Assembly (NCBI RefSeq): GCF_019059575.1
Contig: NW_024881565.1
Location: forward strand, 1,072,501 to 1,136,500
DNA: 64,000 nt
Source of the DNA: Amphibalanus amphitrite
Lineage: Eukaryota; Arthropoda; Thecostraca; Balanomorpha; Balanidae
Reading direction: 5' to 3'
Shown: positions 44,631 to 55,878 of the stretch, one piece after another
Layout of the letters: every line of letters begins with the position of its first letter
Numbering within the stretch: the stretch's first letter is position 1
Program-made: the position numbers and the translations under genes
The notes under the pieces: generated by a model
What the model was told of the DNA's origin: nothing
The model's database searches: none
Seen by the model: the letters and a program-made list of their open reading frames with translations, nothing else

Positions 44631-45568
44631 CCCTCGTATGTGTAGCGGGTCGGATGGACCCCCTATGGGTTTTCGCGAATAACTCACGCAAAAATCGGCC
44701 GATCACGACGAAACTTTCAGTACCCTCGAGTTAATCAATTTTACACCAACTCTAAAAATTTCATGACCCTGACCCAAATGACCTTTGACCCCTGACCTAT
44801 TTCTCGAGACCATGTTTGGCCAGAATCGCGATTCAGGGCATGTCAGCTCTCATTATCCGCGCGTTTCTAGTCTTTTTGCGATTATAAACGTCCAAACATG
44901 TGAAATGATGTTCGTCCCTTGCATTACGTTGGGTGTCAAGGTCACCTGAAGGTCAGGTCAGGTCACTGACTTTGATGACATCGGGCCAATTTTCCGAGGT
45001 GTACATGTTTCTAGGGTAGTTTTTCGGGCTGATTTCGAATTAAGCATCCATTTGAACATTTACTAAGTAGTTTTAGTGCCTTCGTAACATGTTACGACGC
45101 CGTCAGTGTAGGTAGTTGACACCTACTATGGATAGCCGGCAGGACGCCTAATGGTTGACCTGACCTGACCTGACCCGACCTGGTCTAATTGCATGAAGAT
45201 ATCATATGTGATCAAAACTAACATGAAATTCGTGATCAGCACCCCAAAAAAAAACATAACAGCTTCACCTTATGAAGTTCTAGCAGGTTCCGATTTTCCT
45301 GACCATTGGGTCATTGACATGACCTGGAAGGTCAACCAATGACCTTGGACCTTAAAATTGGGTATCATCGGCTTCCTCTCATCACGGGCAACACGCTCTT
45401 TTTTCTGCAAAGCTCTAGCGCGATCAGGAGTGACCTTGGACCTTGGACCTGGATCTTAAAATGACCTTGGACCTTAAAATTGGGTATCATCGGCTTCCTC
45501 TCATCACGGGCAACACGCTCTTTTTTCTGCAAAGCTCTAGCGCGATCAGGAGTCAAACGGCAGAGGAG
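44631..45568. mobile_element. piggyBac-like element with degenerate right end (E4)
   Basis: Left TTAA 44627-44630 then CCCTCGTATG; right end about 45568 before TCAA (a decayed TTAA). Its body, from CGATCACGACGAAAC to CGCGATCAGGAG, is a diverged copy of 60770-61500 (E7). It lacks the insertion that E7 carries (E6), so it is an empty-site paralogue. About 90 bp are duplicated in tandem with a period of about 122 bp (45341-45432 and 45463-45553). Confidence 0.6.
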
Positions 45569-45611
45569 TCAACCCCCCCCCCCACCCACCCACACGTTAG
45601 ACGTTAGACGT

Positions 45612-46470
45612 TAGACTTTAGCGGAAAGTTGCGGCGTGATGACCGTGGTTCGACCACGCTTCCGGGATGACAGAGTGACTGTACCCATGCTGGGGCCAGG
45701 TCTCACGGCTCCGCGAAGTGGGGACGATTCGGAGCTACTCGAAGTTAAGCTTCCCAGCTCCACTTGGTCGGCTGCCACCCGCTCCTCCTCCGACGCCTTG
45801 CTCCTCCTCCTCTCTTCGGCGTCATCCCTCCTCCTCTTCCTCTTTTCTTGGGAATGGAGCGCCATGCCTGCCCCTGTCATTCTGTCCCGTCTCCCTGGCT
45901 CACGTTGGGCGAGAAGGAAGGCGCGATCTTCCGGGATGGTTATCAAGGACATTGCGTCACCGTGGGCGATATCAAAGATGTCTTCCAGACGTTTCTTGAA
46001 TGCGTCCTCGTTGCCTGTCTAGGTGGCGGAAGTCTTGTTCTTGTTCTTTTTTAGGCGTTTCCACTCGTCGAAGAGAGTTTCCACCTTCTTGAACGCTCTC
46101 CGCTTGTGCTGGGTGGGAATCCTAGCCCTGGCCCAGAATTCTTCTACCTTCTCTAACGTCCGGTTGGCCGCTTCCCGGACCGTTTCCTTGAGGATTTGGT
46201 GGCGGTGGAGAAAGCAGGCGAGAGATTGGCCGCGGGATGGGAGCTTGCATAGGTGGTGGAACGGGGGGAGGGCACCGGAGCACCGTACCCCCTTAATTTT
46301 GCCATTTTAACATTAGCCCTATGGGCGTTGCATGGAAAGAATGGGACCAAAAGTCGGCAGTGCCCTCCCCCCCCCCCTAATTGAAGGTGTTCCGCCGCTA
46401 CTGGGAGCTTGGAGCCAAGGAGTTCATCACTGGGGGACACAATGTACCCAGAAGTTTGCGTCGTAGACAT
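45612..46470 (-). pseudogene. N-terminal part of transposon-associated gene, disrupted
   Basis: Read on the minus strand from ATG 46470: MSTTQTSGYIVSPSDELLG, then SKLPSRGQSLACFLHRH, EEFWARARIPTQHKRRAF, DIFDIAHGDAMSLITIPED, FLLAQREPGRRDRMTGAGM, a charged RRR/EER tract, and SRKRGRTTVITPQLSA before a truncation at a (GTTAGAC)n run. This matches, from memory, the N-terminal half of the same uncharacterised arthropod family whose C-terminus has the PCHTQ block. It is broken by one in-frame TAG (46019-46021) and by a hAT MITE at 46248-46403. Confidence 0.65.
46248..46403. mobile_element. 156-bp hAT MITE inside the transposon-gene relic
   Basis: A perfect 8-bp duplication GGAGCTTG at 46240-46247 and 46404-46411. 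It is a sister of the copy at 36739-36890, in the opposite orientation. Removing one duplication and the MITE restores frame continuity across the KLP residues of the host gene, proving insertion into coding sequence. Confidence 0.88.
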
Positions 46471-47309
46471 CGTTACCACTGAAGAAGAGGGAACGAACAT
46501 TGATCGACGAAACGGACATTGAGCGAACATTGACGAATGAACGAACGTTGAGCTACCAGTAAATATTGAAGTAGGGATCTGAAATTTTGACAGACAGGTT
46601 TTTTCGTTAAACGGCACCGATTGAAGGGGCGCAAGGTATCCAAATACGATTTTCGAAAATAAGGACCACCCTAATGCTCATCCAATCAAGTTTCGATAAA
46701 CCCGTTCATCATCATCTCCTGCGGTTTCGAACACGCCTGTTAGGTGGCTTCTGATGCTCGTCGAGGTCGGAATTTCCAAATACGCGTGGTGCGTCGGGCC
46801 GCGCGCTCTGACTTCGGCCAAGAAAAATGCGTCAGCTGATCATTGTCATTTCTGCCACTTGCGTGTGGTGAAATGGGGTCATAACTTATAAGACGGCTTT
46901 TTCATATCAATTATTTTACATAAAATCATATTTCAAACCATAAATAATGTTCGACAGCCAAATAAAAGAAACAATACCAATACGGGCTTACAGTTTAAGG
47001 CTCGACATTGTGTTGTCTACGATTAGACAGCTGATAACTCATTCCCGTACGTCGTATGGTCGTAACACTATAATGACCTTTGCTTATTGTCACAAGTGCG
47101 CCGCATTCGCGATTGTTGCCCGACGCCTGTTTGCAGGTGAGCCCACTACAGTTGTTATACATATCTAAAAACCGAAAAACTTTTAGGCGAAAAAGGCACT
47201 ATTCCAGGCCCATTTTTGATTTTTTTTGCGATATTAGGTAAAAACAGAAGCTTCTTATCGTAGGAAAAATAAAATGGGAAATCTTTCAAAGGTGGCACAC
47301 TACCTTTAA

Positions 47310-47640
47310 GCCGTCAGCCAGCCAGAGCAGTTTGAGCTTACCAGGTGAGTCGTAAACCAACTATGTGAACTGTGGGACTGAGAGCTTATAGGTACAACAA
47401 TGAGTTGAGAGCCAAGCAGGTGAGTTAGTGCTTGATCCGGTTGGCATTTAACGTCAGCTCGCCGAATGATGGGCTTATCGTGCTGAGCTGTGAGCGGGTT
47501 ATTACCCGACCCGGTAGTGTGAACTGTGAAGGAATGTACTAAGATGATTAGAACTGGCTCCTTGAGATGTGGGCCAACCACGCGAGTCGAAAGGGAACCG
47601 GGTGTAGGTATTAGGCAAGCCAGACAGTACGAGGCTGCGG
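47310..47640. repeat. Minisatellite, right part
   Basis: Units such as ACCAGGTGAGTCGTAAACC and GTGAACTGTGGGACTGAGAGC continue the pattern of 40320-40487, so the block was one array before E2/E3 inserted. Confidence 0.55.
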
Positions 47641-49054
47641 GCTGTTAGCAAACCGAGTCATCTGTGGCTGAGTGAAGTGAATAGTGACCTTGCCGCAGGC
47701 GAGCGATGCCACTTCCCACCCACATAGGAAATTATAGACCATGAGAAAAGCCAGCGAGCTGAGATTCTGTCCGTTTGGCTGTGTAATAGCCAGGTAAGCC
47801 GTGACCAAATCCTACCTGTTGACCACCTAATTCGCTGGGAGTCGAACAGATAAGCCATAGAGTTACGATGCCCCGGATCAAGTCGGGTTCTCTCCGCCGC
47901 TGGCTGACGGGCGTACCGAAGGAGCTGCCGAGAGAAAGTGTCCGTCCCAAGGCCCGTGTAAATTATGCGCAGGAACAGCTTAGGTAATAGGCAAGGACGG
48001 GACGCAGCCCTCTCCAGTCTCCAGCCACTCAGACCGGGTGCACTAGGTCCAAACGAAACGAGGCCAACTCTGGGTGTTCGAACCGGTGGAACACTAACAA
48101 GTAACGGATTGATGATTGGCTTTGTCATCGCTTTCCAAGAGACCTGTAACGATTATCCAAAGTCGTTAACAACGCTTCAATGAGTTTCAAAACGGCACGT
48201 TTCTGACTTTAAGTCGTGCCCAATCACTGACGAAACCAGTTAGCATTTGAAAATAAGCACGACTTTTCGGACGGTACGTTTAAAACGCAGAAAAACATTT
48301 GAAAGGTATTGTTTGAACACGGTAAATTTGAATTTAAGCCGAAGTATAGCAGGATGTGTATCTAAGTTGACATTTAAGCCAGTGTGGTGTTTAACCTCCC
48401 ATCCCATTGTCCACGCATAGGTATATACAGCGCGGCACTTTGACTGAAGTTCCACCAAACCGATTTGCCGGATAATGTTCATTAACCGACGGCTAATGAG
48501 CTCTCTGTCCCATGACAAGATGGCATCACTTTAAATCCGCCCTGTCGCTGCATACGTCACCCTGACCCTACCTGCCCTGTGACGTCGCCAGAGGGCCGGT
48601 ATGTTGGATCCCCCGTTAACCACCTGACGTCATCAGGGCGCCGGCCTGGCTGCCGATCGGAGCCCCGTGCTGGCCCCGGCAGCCACGGCGTGCGGCTCTG
48701 GGCGCCGGCCTGGCTGCCGATCGGAGCCCCGTGCTGGCCGCAGCAGTCACGGCTCGCGCGCGGCTCTCTCTTTCGGCCTTGAGACTGAGATAAGGCCGCC
48801 TCTGCCCCCCGGTCGGTCCGAAACCCGTCTCAGTTTCAGTGTCAGCGGGCCGACAAAGTCACCGCCCGCGCTTCCGGCATCACCTGTGCCAGTCATTGCC
48901 ACTGTCGTTGGACGAATGGGACCATACGGATTATATAAAAGTTTATCGTTTGTTGAATTTGTCATATACCTAGTTGTGAGGAACATGACACATCTAATTC
49001 TGATTAGCTGCTACAGTGGCCATGAGATCAAAGCAGACATATAGATAAGCTGTC
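47641..49054. other. No recognised gene; 64-bp tandem duplication
   Basis: 48638-48764 holds two 64-bp copies starting GCGCCGGCCTGGCTGCCGAT. CCTGACGTCATCAGG, an almost perfect palindrome, precedes it (about 48623-48637). A short open frame at 47865-47990 (MPRIKSGSLRRWLTGVPKEL...) has coding-like content but no support. Confidence 0.45.
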
Positions 49055-49056
49055 TA

Positions 49057-50268
49057 GGGGAAGGAGGGTGAATTGCGCCACCTTAAGGAAAAACGCTAAT
49101 TGTAAGAAAACCGCTGGAGATATAAGTATGCACTGGTAACCATTTCAAAGAGGAACTCATCGGCTACGATTTAAGAGCCTCCCGATCAATTAAGAATGTT
49201 TCGTTTGCTTCTGACAGCTGCTTTTTCAGAAACATGCAAAGGGGCGCATTTGCCAACAACTGCTGTAAATTGCGCCAGGGGGATGGCGCAATTAGAACCC
49301 AATTGCGCCCTATACTTAAACATGGCTAAGCGAATGAGACGGAATGCATACACCCCGGCAGTCTAATGTCATTGCGGCTTACTTTAACATTCATAATGTT
49401 ATTCACGCTGGTTAGATAATAAATGTAGGTGTAAATTGCGACGTTTTTTGCCCAGGTAGATAACCTTACATGTGTCCGTACGCTTGTAAAAGTGCAACGA
49501 AAACGTTTACTGTAACCGACTAGATATATGTGAACGTATGCGCCTATACGGTTACATTTTCAATCGTTTCTCTCAAAATTAATAATTTTATCGTTTCGAC
49601 AGCTTTATGACATCAGTTTTTACTTTTTTATCATAGCTGTCACCTCTCACGCCTGCAAGTCCATGTTGAAAATGTCGTATTTTGTCAATTACACCACAAG
49701 TTCGTAGCCAAAATGGCAGCTGCATTATAAGTTTGACAAGAGAAATAATTTGCGGACTGACGACAGTGGGTTGCTTCCCTGCCTGACATTAAACTCCTTT
49801 ACTGCAATCAGTTAATGATGCATTCATACTGTCGTGATACAATAGCTACACCATTATTCTATTTGCGCCCCCTGGCGCAATTGCCATGGGCGCAATTAAA
49901 ATTGAGGTTCTTTTTAATAAAAGCGTAGAAGTTATCATAAAGATGTTGAAGGAAGTTTACTGTTTCAGTGAAATATAATGAAAAAATGATTTTTCTTTCT
50001 AAATATCGCTATGAAAATCACACAAATATCACAAATTTTTATAGCCAACGGTTCAAAATGCTGCAAAAAAGCTAAGAAAACGCCGTAACATCTTTGATGG
50101 CGTAATGAGCCTTGCTGATTGGCTTCATCGGAGAGCTTGGGCCATAAAAGGAACTGTCCAGTGGGGAAAATAATGTTCTCGAACACAAAATTCAAAACAT
50201 GCCATCGAATCCGTGGGAATGTTGGTGGGCGCAATTGGTTAGGAGGGCGCAATACACCCACTTTCCCC
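49057..50268. mobile_element. TA-flanked TIR element, ATTGCGCC family
   Basis: TA at 49055-49056 and 50269-50270. The ends read GGGGAAGGAGGGTGAATTGC (left) and GGGGAAAGTGGGTGTATTGC (right) inward. The word AATTGCGCC (or its variants) recurs inside (about 49238-49312, 49862-49896, 50229). Non-autonomous. Confidence 0.8.
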
Positions 50269-50495
50269 TACTCGTATATCCTGTTATGTGTCGATGACAG
50301 TACCTACATTAGACGTTTTTTATGTTATGCATTTCGCTATGAACTTAACCACCCGTACTAATTATTCCGGTATGCAATGTTAAGTTATGTAAGTCATGCT
50401 TACATTGATATTTGCTCAAAGAAGAGTTGATTACTCCGTACTCATTATTTAGGTAATACAATGGTTGCAATGCAGGCATCGACAAATGACCAGTA

Positions 50496-52158
50496 GGGGA
50501 GAGCGGGGAGAGTTGTATCATGTCCAAGTTGTATCAGGGCGAATTGTGCCAAACTTATCCAATAGATAGCGCTCGTGACACGACCAGCCGACGAGGTTTT
50601 CCGGGCGCCATCTTTCCCTGTTCTGTCGTGTGGCTGGGTGAGCGCGTCTCGAGGTGAGAGCCGATTTTATGTTTTTTTTAATGTCATTCTAAAAAAATGA
50701 GTTGCAAGAAAATGTGTGTTTTGGGCATTTAGATGGGCACGAATTTGAAAGATCTCCGTAGCGGTGGTGAGGGTAGGTTCTAAGGCTGCGTTAGTGAAAA
50801 TGGATTTCTCCAGCTGTCCGCTGTTTTGAGCACGAGGATGTTTTTTCCAAGATGGCGGCGAGGTACATGTTGTATCAGAGCCGGGTGGGGTATGTTGTAA
50901 CATGTATGTATGTATGGGTATGTTGCTTTTGATCGCGAAAGCTAAGCCCTGTCTCGCGTTTGTAGGTAAGTAGCTAGTCAATACTCGTTCCATTTCGGCA
51001 CAATGTGTTGGCTTCTTTGCTCTTAACGGGCCACTTTTGCATCTAGTCTGTTGATGTTTCGTTCGTTTCGATGTTTCGTTCGGATTGCATTGACCTAAGT
51101 TTGGTCTAATAAAAGTGAAGCCTTTGAGCATATACATTGTATTAACCCCATTTAATGTTGTTGTTATGTTCAAAACCAGTAGCAAGCACACTCCCTGAAA
51201 CGTGAAATACCTAGTGATACAAATTACCCCACCATGTGATACAACTCACCCAAGCCATGGGGCAAGTTGTATCAAAAACATTGTTCTATTTGGCAGACCG
51301 TAGAAGAAAAACTGGTAGAGGTAGCGGAAAGGTTACTTTGCACAAAAAAGCAGAAGAATCAAGGAAGGAGATAGTATGGAAATAATGAGTTTATCACGGA
51401 TAGTTACGAGGTTATTACGGAGCGAGCGAAGCGAGCGGAGTCTTACGTAGAATAACGGAAATTTCTGAGTATGAGCGGCCGGCCGGCCGGCCGGCCGGCC
51501 GGCCGGCCGTGCGGACGCTTTTGCGAGGCTTATATCTCAGCAACCACTTGACCGATTCACATGCGGTAATTTTTGTAGGGTAGCTTCATTCCTTCTACCA
51601 AGTATTGGACTATTCCCGATGCATGTGGGTGACCCCTTATGCACGTGCCACGTGCAAAACGAAGAGGTGTCAGTTTTGTAATTGTTGCAATATCTCGGTA
51701 ACTACTTGGCCGATTGCGCTGAAAGTTGGCATGTAGGTAGGCACCCACTAGGCACTGCATATCCATGTGCCAGAGTTGGGGTGCTGCTGCACGTGCGCAC
51801 GTGCAGGGGTCGTTTCCAGATCTCGAGAACGGCTCGACCGATTGCGCTCAAATTTGGTACACAGTTAGGGACCGGTTAGTAGGGTGCCGTGCACAAGTCA
51901 GTTGGGACCCATTTTGCACGTGCGCACGTGCAGGGTGCCGCTTCCAGATCTCGAGAACGGCTGGGCAGATTGTGCCCAAATTTGGCACATCGCTAGAGAC
52001 CGGTTAGTAGGGTGCCGTGCACAAGTCAGTTGGAAGTACCCCCTCGCAATTTCGCACGTGCAAGGCCCACCCTCTCGCTCGCTCCGTTAGTCGCCCCAAA
52101 AGGCGTTATACTGGTGGGTCTCGGAGTAAAAACTGATACAACCCACCCCACTCTCCCC
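50496..52158. mobile_element. TA-flanked TIR element, GTTGTATCA family
   Basis: TA at 50494-50495 and 52159-52160. The ends read GGGGAGAGCGGGGAGAGTTG and GGGGAGAGTGGGGTGGGTTG inward, both followed by TATCA. The word TTGTATCA recurs inside (about 50527, 50869, 51236, 51266). It carries a nested Helitron-like copy near its right end. Confidence 0.82.
51414..52114. mobile_element. Helitron-like repeat, copy 2 (nested)
   Basis: Same architecture as copies 1 and 3, with a pure (GGCC)n tract at about 51477-51508; ends CTGG followed by T. Inserted in the GTTGTATCA element. Confidence 0.6.
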
Positions 52159-52338
52159 TACCTATAAAATGGTCACCGGCCAGTGGTCATGTTATGTTGT
52201 TTGAAACGCTTGGTAGTCGGCGATTCATATAGGCAGCATTTTTCCTGTCGATAGCAATATGTTTTACACCTTCGCTTCTTTCAAAGATGTAGATCTGTGT
52301 TTTATCATATTGCGTGCCATTGTCTCGTTTCCATTATA

Positions 52339-53258
52339 CAGGGTGTCCCAAAAGTAATGTTACACCCTTCCAGCGTCAATTGCATGAAAATAGCAAACAT
52401 GATAAGTGCGCTTTTCTTACATATGTATCACACCTTCTCCCTGATACGGGCAAACATACGGTCCGGGACATCAGTCATCACTAGACATCAGCATGCCCAG
52501 CTTCTGGGGACTGATCTTGGACCAGACAGATCGAACGTTCCTGGTCAGTGTGTCTTCAGATTATGCTGGTGCCATTTTGTTCACCTCTTACCGGACGATC
52601 GCCCTAAAATTTTCTCTCGGCGACAGGTTAGGACTATTTCCCGGTCATTTGTCCTTCTCCCAGAATGCTGGGAAGTTCGATCTGGACCAGTCCTGCGTCG
52701 TTCTAGCTCGATGAGTCGGGGCGCCGACCCGTTGAAAGATGACTCTGGACATGTTCAGCAGAAGTCCAGGCAACAGCTTCCTTGCCAGTTTCCTTGTGGA
52801 TAAGCCCGTCTTTATCTCCGCACTTCGCAATGACGATCTGCGCTTATACCCGGCTGGCGGAAGTCTTCCTGCCGCGACCTAGCTTGTTCTCAGGCGTCTG
52901 TCCGCTTCTGTCGCGTGTCAACCAGCGCCAAATCGTGCGGCAACTCATGCCCAGTGCCTGGCGACTTGGCCGTGGGTAATGCCGCCGGCAACCCGCATGC
53001 TGAATGCCCCGCTGCGGGACGATCTGCTCTGCAGTTTTGCCATCCTGGACACCTGGTCCGCGCGCGCTGGGTACTGCCTCGGAAATGACCTCCGTACACC
53101 CCTTGACCGGTCAGGTTCACAAAAATTCGAAGGTCACGTGACTAGAATGTAGCTAAGATGGTCTGGGAGCCAGTGCCGGCGAAATTATATTAATATTGCG
53201 CCGTAGAAGGCAAAATAAAGGTTGTGGGAGGGTGTGACATTAATTTTGAGACACCCTG
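52339..53258. mobile_element. mariner-like element, degraded
   Basis: TA at 52337-52338 and 53259-53260. Termini CAGGGTGTCCCAAAAGTAAT and (right, inward) CAGGGTGTCTCAAAATTAAT, close to known mariner ends. At 920 bp it is shorter than the usual 1.25-1.3 kb. The minus strand reads broken, frame-shifted protein-like fragments; no intact transposase with a D,D34D/E set is visible. Confidence 0.75.
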
Positions 53259-53719
53259 TAATGTCCGCCGTCTGGAGTGAAACTCCATTAATGGAGTGCC
53301 GAGCCGCCGTCACAGATCTGACTGGGACGTCGAGCTCCATTGGATTCAGTTCTCGTGTGCTTTTAGCCCTGTAAGCCGCTCTAATCCCTCTGTTCCATCG
53401 AGCTCGTCCATTTAGGCAAATGAAATGGCTCACCTTGCCTCATTCATTTCAATAAAACACCTCACATCAACATATCTCCAGATGCCAGGCACGACTCCAG
53501 GAGCCGGCCGAACATCGGAATATGAACGCGACTCATAGTCTTAGGTTGAAACAGGACTGTGGGAGACATGCCTCTTTCACTTGAACAGGCTGCTATTTTG
53601 CCAATGCATACCTAACATTCATCTTTATCTTGATTACATTTTGATTTTATCGACATACCTATGCACATTTATCCATGTAGTTAGGTATGGCATGTTTGGT
53701 ACGGTGCCCTTCATTTTAA

Positions 53720-54186
53720 AGGGACCCTCCCACCTCAACATTAGTTTTGAGTTGAGATAGCCAAGTTTGCGGCCAGGCTCAGAAACCACCATTTATCCTG
53801 GTCGCAACCCCCGCAGCTTTATGGTGTTCAAGAAATTTCTTCCCTTTACTTGCAGGGTGGGACCAGCGTGGTCCCTATCTCTTAACCATTACGGGAATCT
53901 GATGACGTCATCAGGCTTTCGAACGTCCGTTAAATGTTTGACTAAAACGTTTTGTAGCACGCGGTGGTATATGCTGCTTTGCGCGCAACAAATGCCGCAC
54001 TTTCAAATAAAGTCGCTAGGAACAGCGGAGATCCCAAAAAGTAAACAAAAGTAAAAGTCTAATATCTTGAAAACCGGTGAATATTTTTCGATGAAATTTG
54101 GTAGATATTCGTTTTTGCTCTTTCTGAACCGAGCGACATCACTTTCATGCCAATTCATTAACTTTTTTGAAGGTGGGAGGGTCCCT
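53720..54186. mobile_element. TTAA-flanked Kolobok-like MITE
   Basis: TTAA at 53716-53719 and 54187-54190; tips AGGGACCCTCCCACCT in both orientations. TTAA duplication with purine-purine-strong-strong tips fits Kolobok better than piggyBac. Its complement forms the ends of the nested copies E9a/E9b at 58.8-62.2 kb. Confidence 0.75.
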
Positions 54187-54665
54187 TTAACCGAATGCGA
54201 ATGTTATCTAACTTTTTCCAACTGTAACTTTTTCCATGAACTGGACTTTCGCCTGCAGTAATGACAAACTATAAAGATAATTTGTCAGTCACCACATCTG
54301 TCACATTACACCTACCCAATAGTTGGGTTCAAGGTTGGAATACAACAGTTTCGTTGTTGGTTGGAGCTTGTCTTAACCAGATATTTGTTGGTGGCACGTG
54401 CTCGTATATGTCACGGGTGCAGGAGTGGAACCGGGGCAGGGTCATCAGCGCTGCGGGCCGATACAATCACTGGGCGCTGACGGGGTCCCCGCTCCGTGCG
54501 GGTCGAGCGGTTTATCAATAACCGATCGCCAGTAAGCCGAGGGTATCGACAGGTTACCGGACACTGAGCACTGAGCAGGACACACGCAAATCCTCCTTCA
54601 CCTGCAGGATACCTGAACTTCAATGGAGAGCTCATACATATGTGGAGCATTATTTAACGCGTTAT

Positions 54666-55559
54666 TATAAGCGAGCGAGCGCGGCGAGCGAAGCGAAGTC
54701 TTTTCAATATAACGGGGAAATCTCAGTATGAGCGGCCTGACCCGGCCCGGCCTGGCCCGGCCCGGCCCGGCCTGTAACGCTTTTGAGAGCCTTATATCTC
54801 AGCAACCGCTGGACCGATTGGCCTGCGGTCTTTTTTGGGGGGTATTCCTATTCCTTCTACCCCGTAATTGACTACTTTTGATACATTTCATGAACCATCG
54901 TGGCACGGGCCACGTCAAGGCCACGTGAAAAGTCAAAGGTGTTCAAGCTGTTTTGCAAAAGTATAGTGATTTTGAAAGGCTCGTATCTCAGCAGCCGCTT
55001 GGGCAATTGTCTTGCGGTAATTTTTGTAGGGTAGCTGCATCCCTTCTTCCAAAGGTTGGATACGATTGATCTATGTATAAGTGACCCCCACTGCGCGTGC
55101 AAAATGCAAAAAGAAGTTGTGTCAAATTTGTTTCCATTTCAATAACTCGGTAATTACTTAGGCGATTTCGCTGAAAATTGGCACACAGGTAGGCGCCCAC
55201 CAGGCAATGCATGCCCATGTGCTGCGGTTAGGGTGCTACTGCACGTGCGCACATGCAGGGGCGCTTCAAGATCTCGAGAACGGCTGGGCCGATTGCGCTC
55301 AAATTTGGTACACGGTTGGGACCGGTTAAAAGGGTGCCGTGCAAAAGTCATTTTGGACCCCGTTTGCACGTGCGCACGTGCAGAATGCCGCTTCCAGATC
55401 TCAGGAACTGCTGGGCTTGCGTTCAAAGTTGGCACACCGCTAGCGACCGGTTAGAAGTGTGCTTTGCACAAGCCCGTTGGAAGTGCTCTCTCGCCCTCCC
55501 GCACGTACAGGGCTCACTATCTCGCTCGCTCGCTCTTCGCCCAAAAGGCGTTTTACTGG
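54666..55559. mobile_element. Helitron-like repeat, copy 3
   Basis: GCGAGCGAGCG entry, CCCGG-rich tract, three or more tandem units, and exit hairpin GCCCAAAAGGCG with CTGG followed by T. It lacks the hAT MITE present in copy 1. Confidence 0.6.
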
Positions 55560-55878
55560 TTATAATTTAAAGGACGCGGCCTAGTGAAACTACTGGAACA
55601 TAACAGTTTGAAGTTGTGAGTTTGTGACACTATTGAGTGTTGGGTCATCTGCTCGAGAGCCGACGCTGCCGTCGTCGCCCCGGCCAACGCTTGCAAATAC
55701 CTACCAATTATGCTTTAAAAAATTGCCTGCAGTTTTGAAATTAATAGTTTGTTCAAGTACTTACAGTTTTTTCTCATAAATTACTAATTCATTCTATCAT
55801 CATAGACCAAACAAGATAGCTCGCGCTTTATTCGTTTTTTTTTTTTAGTTGAGATGAGCACAGTACCTATATGTATTA

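Larger units (their letters stand above)
44246..47305. mobile_element. TTAA-flanked element with AGGTAGTGTGCCA ends (E3)
   Basis: TTAA at 44242-44245 (shared with E2) and 47306-47309. Inverted tips are AGGTAGTGTGCCA and TGGCACACTACCT. This TIR is unlike the CCC-type elements. It contains the nested element E4, a transposon-gene relic on the minus strand and a hAT MITE. Confidence 0.75.

Noticed and set aside
43380..45180. AGGTCA repeats as nuclear-receptor response elements
   Set aside because: The underlying pattern is mostly the pentamer AGGTC/TGACC, so AGGTCA half-sites arise as a by-product. Receptor binding is not supported by a consistent spacing.
47835..47990. Open frame with coding-like content (MPRIKSGSLRRW...)
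   Set aside because: No good acceptor, short, and no family recognised.
52645..53120. A functional mariner transposase
   Set aside because: Readings are broken by stops and frameshifts, and no catalytic triad could be placed.
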